This document shows, piece by piece, positions 35,548 through 44,982 of a DNA stretch of 64,000 nt. The position numbers and the translations under genes are program-made. The notes under the pieces are model-generated. The model saw only the letters and a list, made by a program, of their open reading frames with translations, made no database searches and was not told where the DNA came from. This DNA comes from Parvularcula dongshanensis (GTDB lineage Bacteria; Pseudomonadota; Alphaproteobacteria; Caulobacterales; Parvularculaceae), in assembly GCF_014199615.1 (NCBI RefSeq), contig NZ_JACHOB010000005.1, positions 62,001-126,000 on the forward strand, written 5' to 3'. Positions within the stretch are counted from its first letter, which is position 1. Every line of letters begins with the position of its first letter.

Positions 35548-37707
35548 TTAAAGCAGGATCATCAGGAGGAGGACCGTCACGCCGATCAGCATGACGAAGG
35601 CGTAGTGGAAGACGTAGCCTGTCTGGCCACGAACGACGGCACGAGCGCCGCCCGAGGTGATGCGCGACAGGCCGTCCGGACCGAGGGCGTCGATGGTCGC
35701 CTCGTCGCCCTTCTTCCACAAGAAGCGCCCGAGGATGCGCGCTGGCTCGAGGAACAGGCGGCGGTAGAGGCCGTCTATGTACCACCGGTTCGACAAGAAG
35801 CCGTAGAGCAGCCCCCCCTGCCCGATCAGGCCGGGCCGGAACGGATCGCCTCCGCGGTACTGGAACAGGGCCGCGAGGAGGCCCGCCAGCATGGCGACGA
35901 AGGGCGAGACGAGGACCCAGGTCGGGAACTCGTGATGGCCGCCGGCTTCTTCGCCATGAGCCTCGGCTCCGTGCGACTCGTCGGCATGCGCCGTGTCGGT
36001 CGCGTGCCCGCCGACGCCGGTCGGCTCGGCCGCGCCTTCTGTTTGCTCCGTATCGACCCCGACCGGCTCCTCTCCGCCGGTATCGGCGGTCGACGCGATC
36101 GATTCGTACGTGTCGCCCGTGTTCAGCGACGCCGCCCAGAAGCGCCCCGCGCCGTCGCCGACGAAGGAGCTGTAGAACATGATGCCCGCAACCACCGCCC
36201 CGAGGGCGAGAGGCACCATCGAGAACATCATCACGCCCGGCACGTGGTGGGGGTGTTTGCGGACCGACTCGGGGGCGCGCCACTTGCCGGAGAAGGTGAG
36301 GAAGACGAGCCGCCAGGAGTAGAAGCTGGTCAGCGCCGCGACGAGGAGCCCGATGACGAAGGCGTAGGTCGCGAAGCCCGCGCCCTCGCCGATGCCTTCG
36401 TAGGCCCCCTCGATCATCATGTCCTTGGAGACGAAGCCGGCGAAGCCGAACGGCGCGCCGAACAGGGTGACGAGCGGGATGCCCACCCCCGTGATCGCGA
36501 GCGTGCCGATCAGCATCAGCGCGAAGGTCGCAGGCATCTGTTCACGCAGGCCGCCCATGCGGCGCATGTCCTGCTCGTGGTGGCTGAAGTGGATGACCGC
36601 GCCCGCACCGAGGAAGAGGAGCGCCTTGAAGAAGGCATGCGTCGTCAGGTGGAACATCGACGCGCCGTAAGCGCCGACGCCCGCCGCGAAGAACATGTAG
36701 CCGAGCTGCGAGGCCGTCGAGTACGCGATGACCCGCTTGATGTCCTGCTGCACCAGCGCGACGGACGCCGCGAAGATAGCCGTCGTCGCGCCGATGAAGG
36801 TGACGAATGCGGAAGCCCCCGGCGCCGCGGCGTAGAGATCCGACATCCGGCAGACGAGGAAGACCCCCGCCGTCACCATGGTCGCGGCGTGAATCAGCGC
36901 CGAGACCGGCGTCGGCCCCTCCATCGCGTCGGGCAGCCAGGTGTGCAGCAGGAACTGCGCGGACTTACCCATCGCGCCGATGAACAGAAGGATGCCGATG
37001 ATCTCGAGCGCCGGCGGCGTGCGGTCGAGGAAGCCGATCTGCAGCTGGTCGAGCGGCACCGCCGCCTCCGCGCCGAAGGGCTGGACGGCCGCGTTGTTGC
37101 GGACCGCGTCGAGGATCACGTCGAACTCGACCGACCGGAAGACGAAGAAGCAGGCCATGATGCCGAGCGCGAGGCCGACGTCGCCGACGCGGTTCATCAC
37201 GAACGCCTTGATCGACGCGTCGTTGGCGCTGTCCTTGAAGTGGTAGAAGCCGATCAGGAGGTAGCTCGCGAGACCGACCCCTTCCCAGCCGAAGAAGAGC
37301 TGGATCAGGTTGTCCGCCGTCACCAGCATCAGCATGGCGAAGGTGAAGAGCGAGAGGTAGGCGAAGAAGCGAGGCCGCGAGGGGTCTTCGTGCATGTAGC
37401 CGATCGAGTAGACGTGCACGAGCGTCGACACCGTCGTCACCACGATGAGCATCACCGCGGACAGCGTGTCGACCCGCACCGCCCAGTCGGCGACGAGGTC
37501 CCCTACCGCGATCCAGGTGAAGAGCCTCAGGACGTGCGGCTGCGCGTCGCCGAGCCAGAAGCCGAAGAAGGTGATCCAGGCCAGGAAGCAGGCGATGCCG
37601 ACGAGCACGCTCGTCACCACCTCGGCCGCGCGGGCGCCGCCGGTATGGCCGAGCGGCATGGCGAGGATCGCGCCGAGGAGCGGCAGGAGGACGATCAGGA
37701 CTTCCAT
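35548..37707 (-). CDS. nuoL: NADH-quinone oxidoreductase subunit L, with acidic/His-rich insert
   Basis: Antiporter-like subunit with the long lateral helix, 719 residues. Conserved segments are MHEDPSRPRFFAYLSLFTFA, LFFGWEGVGLASYLLIGFYH, AMGKSAQFLLHTWLPDAMEG, GAMGKSAQF and IAYSTASQLGYMFFAAGVG. Residues 539-593 form an unusual soluble loop rich in Glu, Asp, Thr and His (TAHADESHGAEAHGEEAGGHH) just before the lateral-helix region. The rest is normal. It is 4 bases after the nuoK stop. Confidence 0.95.
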   Translation of the reverse strand: MEVLIVLLPLLGAILAMPLGHTGGARAAEVVTSVLVGIACFLAWITFFGFWLGDAQPHVLRLFTWIAVGDLVADWAVRVDTLSAVMLIVVTTVSTLVHVYSIGYMHEDPSRPRFFAYLSLFTFAMLMLVTADNLIQLFFGWEGVGLASYLLIGFYHFKDSANDASIKAFVMNRVGDVGLALGIMACFFVFRSVEFDVILDAVRNNAAVQPFGAEAAVPLDQLQIGFLDRTPPALEIIGILLFIGAMGKSAQFLLHTWLPDAMEGPTPVSALIHAATMVTAGVFLVCRMSDLYAAAPGASAFVTFIGATTAIFAASVALVQQDIKRVIAYSTASQLGYMFFAAGVGAYGASMFHLTTHAFFKALLFLGAGAVIHFSHHEQDMRRMGGLREQMPATFALMLIGTLAITGVGIPLVTLFGAPFGFAGFVSKDMMIEGAYEGIGEGAGFATYAFVIGLLVAALTSFYSWRLVFLTFSGKWRAPESVRKHPHHVPGVMMFSMVPLALGAVVAGIMFYSSFVGDGAGRFWAASLNTGDTYESIASTADTGGEEPVGVDTEQTEGAAEPTGVGGHATDTAHADESHGAEAHGEEAGGHHEFPTWVLVSPFVAMLAGLLAALFQYRGGDPFRPGLIGQGGLLYGFLSNRWYIDGLYRRLFLEPARILGRFLWKKGDEATIDALGPDGLSRITSGGARAVVRGQTGYVFHYAFVMLIGVTVLLLMILL

Positions 37708-37711
37708 GAAA

Positions 37712-38017
37712 TCAGTTCCGCATCGAATCGGCGGCCTCGACCGAGATGTCGCCGCGGTTCCGGAAGAAGGTGACGAGGATCGCGAGGCCGATCGCGGCCT
37801 CCGCCGCCGCCACGGTCAGCACGATGAAGGCGAAGACCTGGCCGACGAGGTCGCCGAGGTAGATCGAGAAGGCGACCATGTTGATGTTCACGGCGAGCAG
37901 CATCAGCTCGATCGACATCAGGATGACGATGACGTTCTTCCGGTTGAGGAAGATGCCGCCCGCGCCGATCGCGAAGAGGATCCCCGCGACGAGGAGGTAT
38001 TGTCCGAGGTCGATCAT
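37712..38017 (-). CDS. nuoK: NADH-quinone oxidoreductase subunit K
   Basis: Small three-helix membrane subunit (101 residues) in the proton path. It has the conserved buried glutamates in [20 protein letters not shown] and [21 protein letters not shown]. Its start overlaps the nuoJ stop by 4 bases (ATGA). Confidence 0.96.
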   Translation of the reverse strand: MIDLGQYLLVAGILFAIGAGGIFLNRKNVIVILMSIELMLLAVNINMVAFSIYLGDLVGQVFAFIVLTVAAAEAAIGLAILVTFFRNRGDISVEAADSMRN

Positions 38018-38691
38018 AGCTGAATCCCCTTGCGGCTCGGAACGGAGACGACCTCCACCCCCTCCTCGCGCTTGCGCCCGACCTGACGCCCGACGTCCTG
38101 CGTCTTGACGCCGCGGCGCTCGCGGAAGGTGAGGATGATCGCGCCGATCATGGCGACGAGGAGGATGAGCCCTGCGATTTGGAAGAAGTGCACGTAGCGG
38201 GTGTAGAGCACCATGCCGAGCTGCTCGGCGTTGTTCGGCGCCTGCAGCACGCGGTCGCCCTGATCGACCTCGTTATCGGCGCCCGGCTCGACCACCTGCA
38301 CGCTCTCGACGACGGGGACCTGGCGGACGGCCATCGCTTCGTCCGGAATCTGCCAGGACGCGACGATGAAACCGATCTCGACGGTGAGCACGATCGCCAC
38401 GACGAAGCCGATGGGCAGGTACTGCGCGTAGCCGGACCGAAGCTCGGCGAAGTCCACGTCCAGCATCATGACGACGAAGAGGAACAAGACCGCGACCGCC
38501 CCGACGTAGACCACGATCAGGAGGAAGGCGAGGTACTCGGCGCCCATCAGCACGAAGAGGCCCGCCGTCGAGATGAAGGCGAGGATGAGGAACAGGACCG
38601 AGTGAACCGGGTTGCGCGACAGGATCACCCCCAACCCGCATCCCACGGTCAGGACCGCGAACACGTTGAAGGCGAGTTCGACGAAGCTCAT
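38014..38691 (-). CDS. nuoJ: NADH-quinone oxidoreductase subunit J
   Basis: Five-helix membrane subunit near the quinone end of complex I. 225 residues. [35 protein letters not shown] and [17 protein letters not shown] are the family core; a long, polar C-terminal tail follows. It is the first gene of this block: nuoI, which precedes nuoJ in most genomes, is absent, and a 364-base gap to a divergent receptor gene lies upstream. Confidence 0.95.
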   Translation of the reverse strand: MSFVELAFNVFAVLTVGCGLGVILSRNPVHSVLFLILAFISTAGLFVLMGAEYLAFLLIVVYVGAVAVLFLFVVMMLDVDFAELRSGYAQYLPIGFVVAIVLTVEIGFIVASWQIPDEAMAVRQVPVVESVQVVEPGADNEVDQGDRVLQAPNNAEQLGMVLYTRYVHFFQIAGLILLVAMIGAIILTFRERRGVKTQDVGRQVGRKREEGVEVVSVPSRKGIQL

Positions 38692-39055
38692 GCGAAGCGC
38701 TTTTCGGGTTACGGGGCGGCACCGACCGGTCGCCCCTCACTTGAGTTGCGCGCCGGTTAGCCGATCCCCCTCGCCCGGGTAAAGCCCGCTCGGTGCGGCC
38801 ATTCCTGCTCGCGGAGAGTCGCGCGGAACGCCTGCGTGACGTATCTGCAACATCGTAAACGCCGATGTTCGCGGGTGCAGAACGCTTCCTTGACCGTTTG
38901 GTAAACCCGGACATAGTGCCCGCAGACGTGCGTCGTGCGGTGCTGGCGTCAGTGGGATCTCGACAGACCTGCAGCCCCAGAGCGACCGTTCGAAGAAGCG
39001 CACCGAATCGGGAGGGACGGCACCTTCGAGGGCCATCCGTTCAACTGGAGGACAA
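38692..39055. other. Intergenic region between divergent nuoJ and TonB receptor
   Basis: No protein gene fits here: open frames have no ribosome site or homologous features. A hairpin GGGGCG...CGCCCC with an inner ACCG/CGGT pairing lies at 38713-38736, 22 bases upstream of nuoJ. A candidate sigma-70 promoter for the receptor, TTGACC-N17-ATAGTG, is at 38890-38918, leaving about 130 bases of leader before the ATG at 39056 (GGAGG at 39047-39051). Confidence 0.6.
38890..38918 (+). promoter_or_regulatory. Candidate promoter of the TonB receptor gene
   Basis: TTGACC and ATAGTG hexamers with a 17-base spacer, about 140 bases before the receptor start. Five of six bases match the -35 consensus; the -10 match is partial. 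Confidence 0.4.
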
Positions 39056-42000
39056 ATGTCCAAGTCTAAGCTGATGGAGCGCCTGCTCCAGACCACGATC
39101 GTCGCAGGTGCGATGGCCGCCGCTGCTCCTGCCCTCGCGCAGGAAACCGCCCAGTCCGGCGATGGCGCTCCGCAGGACGTCATCACCGTTACCGGTTCGC
39201 GCATTCAGCGGGACGGCAACCTCGTGGAAACGAGCCCAGTCACCCAGATCGGTGCGGCCGAGTTCGACGAGCGCGGTGTGGTGCGGGTCGAGGACGTGAT
39301 CAACACGCTGCCGCAGGCCTTCGGTGCGCAAGGCTCGACGGTGGTGAACGGTGGTACCGGCACGGCCTCGCTGAACCTGCGCGGCCTCGGTTCCAACCGC
39401 ACGTTGGTCCTGATCAACGGCCGCCGCATGCCCTACGGCTCGATCAACATCGCCGCGCCCGACGTGAACTTCGTCCCGGCCCAGTTGATCCAGAACGTCG
39501 ACGTCCTGACGGGCGGCGCTTCGGCGACCTACGGTTCGGACGCGGTCGCGGGCGTCGTCAACTTCGTCCTCGACACGGACTTCGAAGGCTTCCGCATCGA
39601 TGGAAACCTGTCGAGCTTCCAGCACAACAACAACAGCGACACCTTCCAGGACCTGTTGAGCGGCTACCAGGACCTCAACCCGAGCCAGTTCCGCGTTCCG
39701 AACGGCTCGACCTGGGACGGCGCGGCGGTCGACGTAACGGCGATCATCGGTGGCGAGTTCGGTGAAGGCCGTGGCCACGCGACCGCCTATGTCGGCTATC
39801 AGAACCAAGAAGAGGTTCTTCAGGACGGCCGGGACTACTCCCAGTGCGCGCTCGGCACGAGCGGTGGCGAGTTCACCTGCTCCGGCTCGAGCACGAACCA
39901 ATTCACCAACATCCTGGACTTCGCGGGGCTGCTGCCGACCGGCACGTCCGCACGGGTCGATCCGACGAACGACACCTTCATCGCGCGCGACGGGGTGACC
40001 GACACGTTCAACTTCAACCCCTACAACCACTACATTCGTCCGTCCGAGCGTTATCAGTTCGGCGCCTTTGCCGACTACGAGCTCACCGACAGCGTCGATG
40101 TGTATACCGAACTCATGTTCATGGATAACCGGACCAACGCGCAGATCGCGCCGTCCGGCGTGTTCGGCTACGGCGTTGCCGGGGACAATGGCGGGATCAA
40201 CTGCGACAACCCCTTCCTGTCCGATCAGCAGGTCGAGTTCATCTGCGGCAGCCGCGGCCTCGACCCGGCTGACGATCCGGAAGGTGACGGCTTTGGCCCT
40301 GTGGCCGGTGTCGGTGACATCCTGTTCCTTCGCCGCAACGTCGAAGGCGGCAACCGTAACCAGGACATCCGCCACACGACCTATCGCGGCGTCGTCGGCC
40401 TGCGGGGCGAGATCGGCGATACGGGTCTGAGCTGGGACGTCTCCGGCATGTACTCCAACGTGCACCGCGCGGACGTCTACAACAACGACTTGTCGATCAT
40501 CAACGTTTCGAACGCGCTGTACGCTGTGACCGATCCGGACACGGGCGATACGGTGTGTAAGATCAACGTCGACTCCGATCCGGTGAACGACGACGCGAGC
40601 TGCGCGCCCTACGACATCTTCTCCGGTGCCGGTCCGAGCCGGGCTTCCCTCGACTACGTCGTCAGCCCGCTGAACCGGGACGGCACGGTCGAACAGGTCG
40701 TCGTGTCGGGCGTCCTCTCGGGCACCCTCGAAGAAGTCGGCGTCGTCTCGCCGTTCGCAGACGAAGCGGTAGCCTTCGCGGTCGGCGCGGAGTACCGCCG
40801 CGACCGGCTCGACTCGAACCCCGACCGCGGGTTCCAGACCGGTGACGGTGCGGGTCAAGGCGGCCCGACGACCCCGATCGAGGGTGCGCAGGACGTCTAC
40901 GAACTCTTCGTCGAGCTCAACGTGCCGATCCTTCAGAACAAGCCGTTCGCCGAACAACTCGGTATCGACGGGGCGTTCCGTACCTCGAGCTACACCAACT
41001 CGTCGGTCGGCGTGCAGAACACGAGCTTCTCGGCCGAGTCGTACAAGATCGGTGCCGACTGGGCGCCGATCGCGGACGTCAGGTTCCGTGGCTCCTACCA
41101 ACGAGCGGTCCGTGCGCCGAACATCTTCGACCTGTTCGACGCACAGAGCATCGGCCTGTTCGACCTCGATTCGTACGCCAACGGTCTTTATGACCCGTGC
41201 GCGGGCGATCTAGACGCGACCACGGCGACGCCTGCGCCGTTCTACACTGCGGCACAGTGCGCCAACACCGGCGTCAGCTCGACGCAGTACGGCACCATCG
41301 TCGACAACCCGGCGGGCCAGTTCAACGCGCTCTTCGGTGGTAACCCCGACCTCGATCCTGAAAAGGCGGACACCTACACGATCGGCGTCGTCATCGAGCC
41401 TGAAGCCCTGGACGGCTTCATCCTCTCGGTCGACTACTTCAACATCGAGGTGGACGGCTTCATCGGTACGGTGCCGCAACAAGTCGCGCTCGACGAGTGC
41501 GCGACGACGGGTGACGAGTACTTCTGCGGTCTCATCAACCGCGGTAACGGTGCGACGCTCTGGGCGAACCAGACGGGCTTCATTCAGGCGACCAACCTGA
41601 ACACGGGCTCGCTCGCCACGTCGGGTATCGACGTGCTCAGCACCTACTCGTTCGCTGTGGCCAACGCAGGCGACGTGACGCTGGACTTCGTCGGCACGTG
41701 GCTGGACGACCTCAGCACCGAACCGATCCCGGGCTTCGAACCCTACAACTGCGTGGGCTTCTATGCTGGCCGCTGCGGCACGCCGAACCCGGAATGGCGC
41801 CACAAGTTCTCGGCCCGTTGGGACACGACCTTCGGTCTCGGCCTGACGGCGACGTGGCGCTACTTCGACAACGTCACGCAGGAAGGCGACGATTCGGGCG
41901 ATCCCGACTTCGCCCTCGGCGACCAGACCTACATCGACCTGTCGGCGCGCTACGAGCTCAACGACAGCACGCGGCTCCGCGTGGGCGTGAACAACGTCTT

Positions 42001-42121
42001 CGACAAGATCCCGCCGATCAGCTCGGTTGCCGGCACTGCGCCCGGCAACGGCAACACCTACCCGACGGTCTACGATGCCCTCGGCCGGTACTTCTTCGTC
42101 GGCGCGACGGTCGACTTCTGA
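39056..42121 (+). CDS. TonB-dependent outer-membrane receptor
   Basis: The 1021-residue protein has a signal peptide (PALAQE cleavage), the TonB box DVITVTGSRI, a plug domain (LRGLGSNRTLVLINGRRMP, LTGGASATYGSDAVAGVVNF) and a 22-strand barrel that ends ALGRYFFVGATVDF with terminal Phe. Several close cysteine pairs lie in the loops (CALGTSGGEFTC, CATTGDEYFC, CVGFYAGRC), likely surface disulfides. The family takes up sugars, peptides or other nutrients; the ligand cannot be read. A GGAGG site precedes the ATG. Confidence 0.93.
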   Translation: MSKSKLMERLLQTTIVAGAMAAAAPALAQETAQSGDGAPQDVITVTGSRIQRDGNLVETSPVTQIGAAEFDERGVVRVEDVINTLPQAFGAQGSTVVNGGTGTASLNLRGLGSNRTLVLINGRRMPYGSINIAAPDVNFVPAQLIQNVDVLTGGASATYGSDAVAGVVNFVLDTDFEGFRIDGNLSSFQHNNNSDTFQDLLSGYQDLNPSQFRVPNGSTWDGAAVDVTAIIGGEFGEGRGHATAYVGYQNQEEVLQDGRDYSQCALGTSGGEFTCSGSSTNQFTNILDFAGLLPTGTSARVDPTNDTFIARDGVTDTFNFNPYNHYIRPSERYQFGAFADYELTDSVDVYTELMFMDNRTNAQIAPSGVFGYGVAGDNGGINCDNPFLSDQQVEFICGSRGLDPADDPEGDGFGPVAGVGDILFLRRNVEGGNRNQDIRHTTYRGVVGLRGEIGDTGLSWDVSGMYSNVHRADVYNNDLSIINVSNALYAVTDPDTGDTVCKINVDSDPVNDDASCAPYDIFSGAGPSRASLDYVVSPLNRDGTVEQVVVSGVLSGTLEEVGVVSPFADEAVAFAVGAEYRRDRLDSNPDRGFQTGDGAGQGGPTTPIEGAQDVYELFVELNVPILQNKPFAEQLGIDGAFRTSSYTNSSVGVQNTSFSAESYKIGADWAPIADVRFRGSYQRAVRAPNIFDLFDAQSIGLFDLDSYANGLYDPCAGDLDATTATPAPFYTAAQCANTGVSSTQYGTIVDNPAGQFNALFGGNPDLDPEKADTYTIGVVIEPEALDGFILSVDYFNIEVDGFIGTVPQQVALDECATTGDEYFCGLINRGNGATLWANQTGFIQATNLNTGSLATSGIDVLSTYSFAVANAGDVTLDFVGTWLDDLSTEPIPGFEPYNCVGFYAGRCGTPNPEWRHKFSARWDTTFGLGLTATWRYFDNVTQEGDDSGDPDFALGDQTYIDLSARYELNDSTRLRVGVNNVFDKIPPISSVAGTAPGNGNTYPTVYDALGRYFFVGATVDF

Positions 42122-42143
42122 TCTCTGTCGGCAACGACATCGG

Positions 42144-42170
42144 AAAGGGCGCCTCCGGGCGCCCTTTTCT
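42144..42170 (+). terminator. Rho-independent terminator after TonB receptor
   Basis: Perfect 10-bp stem AAAGGGCGCC / GGCGCCCTTT, TCCG loop, followed by TCTTTT. Strong by the usual criteria. Confidence 0.85.
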
Positions 42171-42216
42171 TTTGGGCTGGTTCAGCCGCGTCGGCTTTGC
42201 TGCTAGCGGCCCGTTC

Positions 42217-43602
42217 ATGGCCGCCCGTTCTGCCACCGTCCGATCCGCCTTCGCGCTTGCCTGGCCGGCGAGCCTAGCGGCAATCGTCACGCCCGTTCTG
42301 GGGCTGATCGACGCCGCCGTCCTCGCGCGGGCGGCCGGGCCGACGGACATGGCTGGCGTCGCGCTCGCCGCGGCGGTTTTCTCCCTCCTCTACTGGTCCT
42401 TCGGCTTCCTGCGGATGAGCGTCGCCGGGCTGACCGCGCAGGCCGACGGCCGGAACGACGAAGGCGGGGTTCGGGTCGCGGTCGTCCAGGGCCTCCTGAT
42501 CGCCGCGGCGGTCGGCTTCAGCCTGCTCCTCCTGAAGAGCCCGATCGCAGCCCTGTCGGAAGTGGCGATGACGCATGGGACCGAAGCCTCGGACGGTGCG
42601 GCGGGGGCCATGCGGACCTACCTCGCGATCCGTCTCTTCGCCGCGCCCTGCGTCATGGTGACCAACGCGCTCGTCGGTTCGCTGACCGGTCAGGGGCGGA
42701 TGCGGGCGGTGATGATCGTCATGCTGAGCGTGACGGCGCTCAACGCCCTGCTCGACGTCGTCTTCGTCATGGGCATGGGCATGGGCGTCGCAGGCATCGC
42801 GCTCGGCACCGCCATCGCGGAGACCGTGGGCGCCCTACTCGCCGGCCTCGCCGTTCTGAGGGCGCTCGAACGGCGAGGCGGCGTGCGGCTTGGCTGGAAC
42901 AGGGCTCGCCTGACGGAGGGCTGGCGCGCGGTCCTGTCGCTCAACCTCGACATCTTTCTGCGCACGCTGGTCCTTTCTCTCGTCTTCGCCTGGTTCGTGC
43001 GGGCGGGCGGCCAGTTCGGCGACGTGACCCTTGCAGCCAACGAGGTGCTTTTGAACCTCGTCCTCGTCCCAGGCCTCTTCCTGGACGGCCCGGCGATCGC
43101 GGCGGAAACCCTCACTGGCCGAGCCTTGGGCGCGAAGAACGAGCGCCCTGCCCGCTTCGCCGCCGCGGTCCGGGCGACGACGACCCTCTCCGCCCTGTTC
43201 GCCGGCGCGCTGTTCCTCGTCATGCTGGTCCTGGGGGGTGCGGCGCTCGCCCTGATCGTTCCGCCAGGCAGCGACGCGGCCGCGATCCTAGGCGAGGCGA
43301 GGCGATACCTTCCTTACGCGATCGCGAGCCCGCTCGTCCTCGCAGCCGCGTTCCAACTCGACGGGCTCTACATCGGCGCGACGCGAGGGCGCGCGCTGCG
43401 CAACGCGATGCTGGTCAGCGGCGTGGTCTTCACCGCTTTGATCCTCCTGCTGCCGGACCTGATCGGCAATCACGGCGTGTGGGCGGCCTTCGGCCTCTTC
43501 ATGCTGAGCCGTGCCGCTACCCTTCTCGCCGCGTGGCCCGGCTTCGCCGCGCTGACGCGCGATGTGCCGCCCTTCACGCGGGAGCGACCGCAGACTATCT
43601 AG
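42217..43602 (+). CDS. MATE-family efflux transporter
   Basis: A 461-residue, 12-helix cation-antiporter. SLAAIVTPVLGLIDAAVLARAA, MAGVALAAAVFSLLYWSFGF and NALVGSLTGQGRMRAVM are typical of the DinF-like subgroup of MATE. The start ATG at 42217 was picked because the first membrane helix begins soon after; there is no clear ribosome site. Its stop is 7 bases before ccmC. Substrate unknown; members export drugs or cationic toxins. Confidence 0.88.
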   Translation: MAARSATVRSAFALAWPASLAAIVTPVLGLIDAAVLARAAGPTDMAGVALAAAVFSLLYWSFGFLRMSVAGLTAQADGRNDEGGVRVAVVQGLLIAAAVGFSLLLLKSPIAALSEVAMTHGTEASDGAAGAMRTYLAIRLFAAPCVMVTNALVGSLTGQGRMRAVMIVMLSVTALNALLDVVFVMGMGMGVAGIALGTAIAETVGALLAGLAVLRALERRGGVRLGWNRARLTEGWRAVLSLNLDIFLRTLVLSLVFAWFVRAGGQFGDVTLAANEVLLNLVLVPGLFLDGPAIAAETLTGRALGAKNERPARFAAAVRATTTLSALFAGALFLVMLVLGGAALALIVPPGSDAAAILGEARRYLPYAIASPLVLAAAFQLDGLYIGATRGRALRNAMLVSGVVFTALILLLPDLIGNHGVWAAFGLFMLSRAATLLAAWPGFAALTRDVPPFTRERPQTI

Positions 43603-43609
43603 CGGCGTC

Positions 43610-44362
43610 ATGGGCATGCTTACCCAGCTTTCCAACCCCGCTCGGTTCCTGAGCGTGACGCGCCCCGTGCTGCCGGCGGCGGGCGTGATCGCGCTTCTCT
43701 GCCTCGGGGTCGGCAGCTGGCTCGCCTTCTTCGGCTCGCCGCCCGACTTCCGCCAGGGCGAGAGCGTACGCATCATGTACGTCCACGTCCCCGCCGCGTG
43801 GGGCGCGCTGCAGACCTACGCCTTCGTCGCGATCGCCTCGCTGATCGGCTTCGTCTGGCGGCATCGCCTCGCCGACGTCGCCGCACGCGAGGCGGCGCCC
43901 CTCGGCCTCGCCTTCACCGTCCTGGCCCTCGTGACCGGCAGCTTGTGGGGCAAGGTCACATGGGGCGTCTTTTGGGACTGGGACCCACGGCTGACGTCTA
44001 TGATGGTCCTCGCCTTCCTCTATGCGGGCTACCTCGCGATCTGGCGGGTGATGGACGAGGCCCAGGCGGCGCGAACGGCGGCCCTCCTCGCCATGCTCGG
44101 CGCGGTGAACCTTCCGATCATCAAGTTCTCCGTCGAGTGGTGGGATACGCTGCATCAGAAGGCGACGGTGATTCGCGCCGACGGTCCGGCGATGCCCGCA
44201 TCGATGCTGTGGCCGCTGGGCCTGATGACCCTCGGCTACGCCGCCCTCTTCGTCTTCGTCCTCTTGTTGCGGATGCGCAGCGCCTTGGCGCGGCGTCGGG
44301 CCGGCGTTCCGGCCCGCCCGTCCCGCGCCGTGCTGGAACCCGCGCCGGAGGTAGCTTCGTGA
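43610..44362 (+). CDS. ccmC: Heme exporter/ligase protein CcmC
   Basis: Inner-membrane protein that passes heme to CcmE in cytochrome c maturation. 250 residues, six helices, with the tryptophan-rich heme motif TWGVFWDWDPRLTSMM and the two axial His in MYVHVPAAWGA and TLHQKATVI. Two nearby in-frame ATGs exist (43610 and 43616). The stop overlaps the ccmD GTG by 3 bases. Confidence 0.94.
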   Translation: MGMLTQLSNPARFLSVTRPVLPAAGVIALLCLGVGSWLAFFGSPPDFRQGESVRIMYVHVPAAWGALQTYAFVAIASLIGFVWRHRLADVAAREAAPLGLAFTVLALVTGSLWGKVTWGVFWDWDPRLTSMMVLAFLYAGYLAIWRVMDEAQAARTAALLAMLGAVNLPIIKFSVEWWDTLHQKATVIRADGPAMPASMLWPLGLMTLGYAALFVFVLLLRMRSALARRRAGVPARPSRAVLEPAPEVAS

Positions 44363-44463
44363 CCGCCGATCCCACGCCCTACATCGCCGCGGCCTGGCTC
44401 CTCTCCTTCGGTGTCTTGGGAGGCATGACGGTGCAAGCCCTCTTGCGGGCGAGGCGCTCATGA
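44359..44463 (+). CDS. ccmD: Heme exporter protein CcmD (34 residues)
   Basis: Tiny one-helix protein starting at GTG 44359 with MTADPTPYIAAAWLLSFG and ending RARRS. Small size, one hydrophobic segment and a tyrosine before it are typical of CcmD, which helps release holo-CcmE. It is too short to be picked by long-ORF methods; the overlaps with ccmC (GTGA) and ccmE (ATGA) and the order C-D-E support it. Confidence 0.85.
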   Translation: MTADPTPYIAAAWLLSFGVLGGMTVQALLRARRS

Positions 44464-44948
44464 AGGCGACCGCCCCTAGCCGCCGTGCCCTTCCGTTCCG
44501 CCGCCGCCAGCGCCGGGCGCTCCTCCTCGGCCTGGTGCTTCCGGCCTTCGCGGGCGCGACGGCGCTCGCGGTCACCGCCATCAGCCGGACGCAAGTCTAC
44601 GCCTACGCACCGTCCGCCCTTCCGGCGTCGGACGAGCTCGCGGGCCGGACCGTCAAGCTCGGCGGCCTCGTCGAGGAAGGCAGCTTGCGGCACGGCGCGG
44701 GCACCGAGGTCTACTTCGCCGTGACGGACGGCGCCGCGACGGTTCCCGTCCGCTTCGACGGGTTCCTGCCCAGCCTCGTCGCCGAGGGCGACGGCGCGGT
44801 CGTGACGGGGACCGTCTCTTCCGATGGCACGTTCGAGGCGACGCTCGTCGCGGCCCGCCACGACGAGCTCTATATGGCGCCCGAAGTCGCCGACGCCTTG
44901 AAGTCGACGGGACGCTACGACGAGTACGTGGCGCAGAAGCGCCGCTAG
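44460..44948 (+). CDS. ccmE: Cytochrome c maturation heme chaperone CcmE
   Basis: Periplasmic heme carrier, 162 residues. It has an N-terminal anchor helix (ALLLGLVLPAFAGATALAV), an OB-fold domain and the heme-binding His134 with Tyr138 in ARHDELYMAPE. No ccmF, ccmG or ccmH follows: a lipoprotein and MFS gene come next, so the rest of the system is elsewhere. Confidence 0.95.
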   Translation: MKATAPSRRALPFRRRQRRALLLGLVLPAFAGATALAVTAISRTQVYAYAPSALPASDELAGRTVKLGGLVEEGSLRHGAGTEVYFAVTDGAATVPVRFDGFLPSLVAEGDGAVVTGTVSSDGTFEATLVAARHDELYMAPEVADALKSTGRYDEYVAQKRR

Positions 44949-44982
44949 GGCTAAGGTCGCCCTCCGTCGTCAAGGAGCGTCC

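Noticed and set aside
39041-41101. Antisense open frame within the TonB receptor
   Set aside because: Shadow of the receptor in another frame; Arg/Val/Asp-rich, no known domain.
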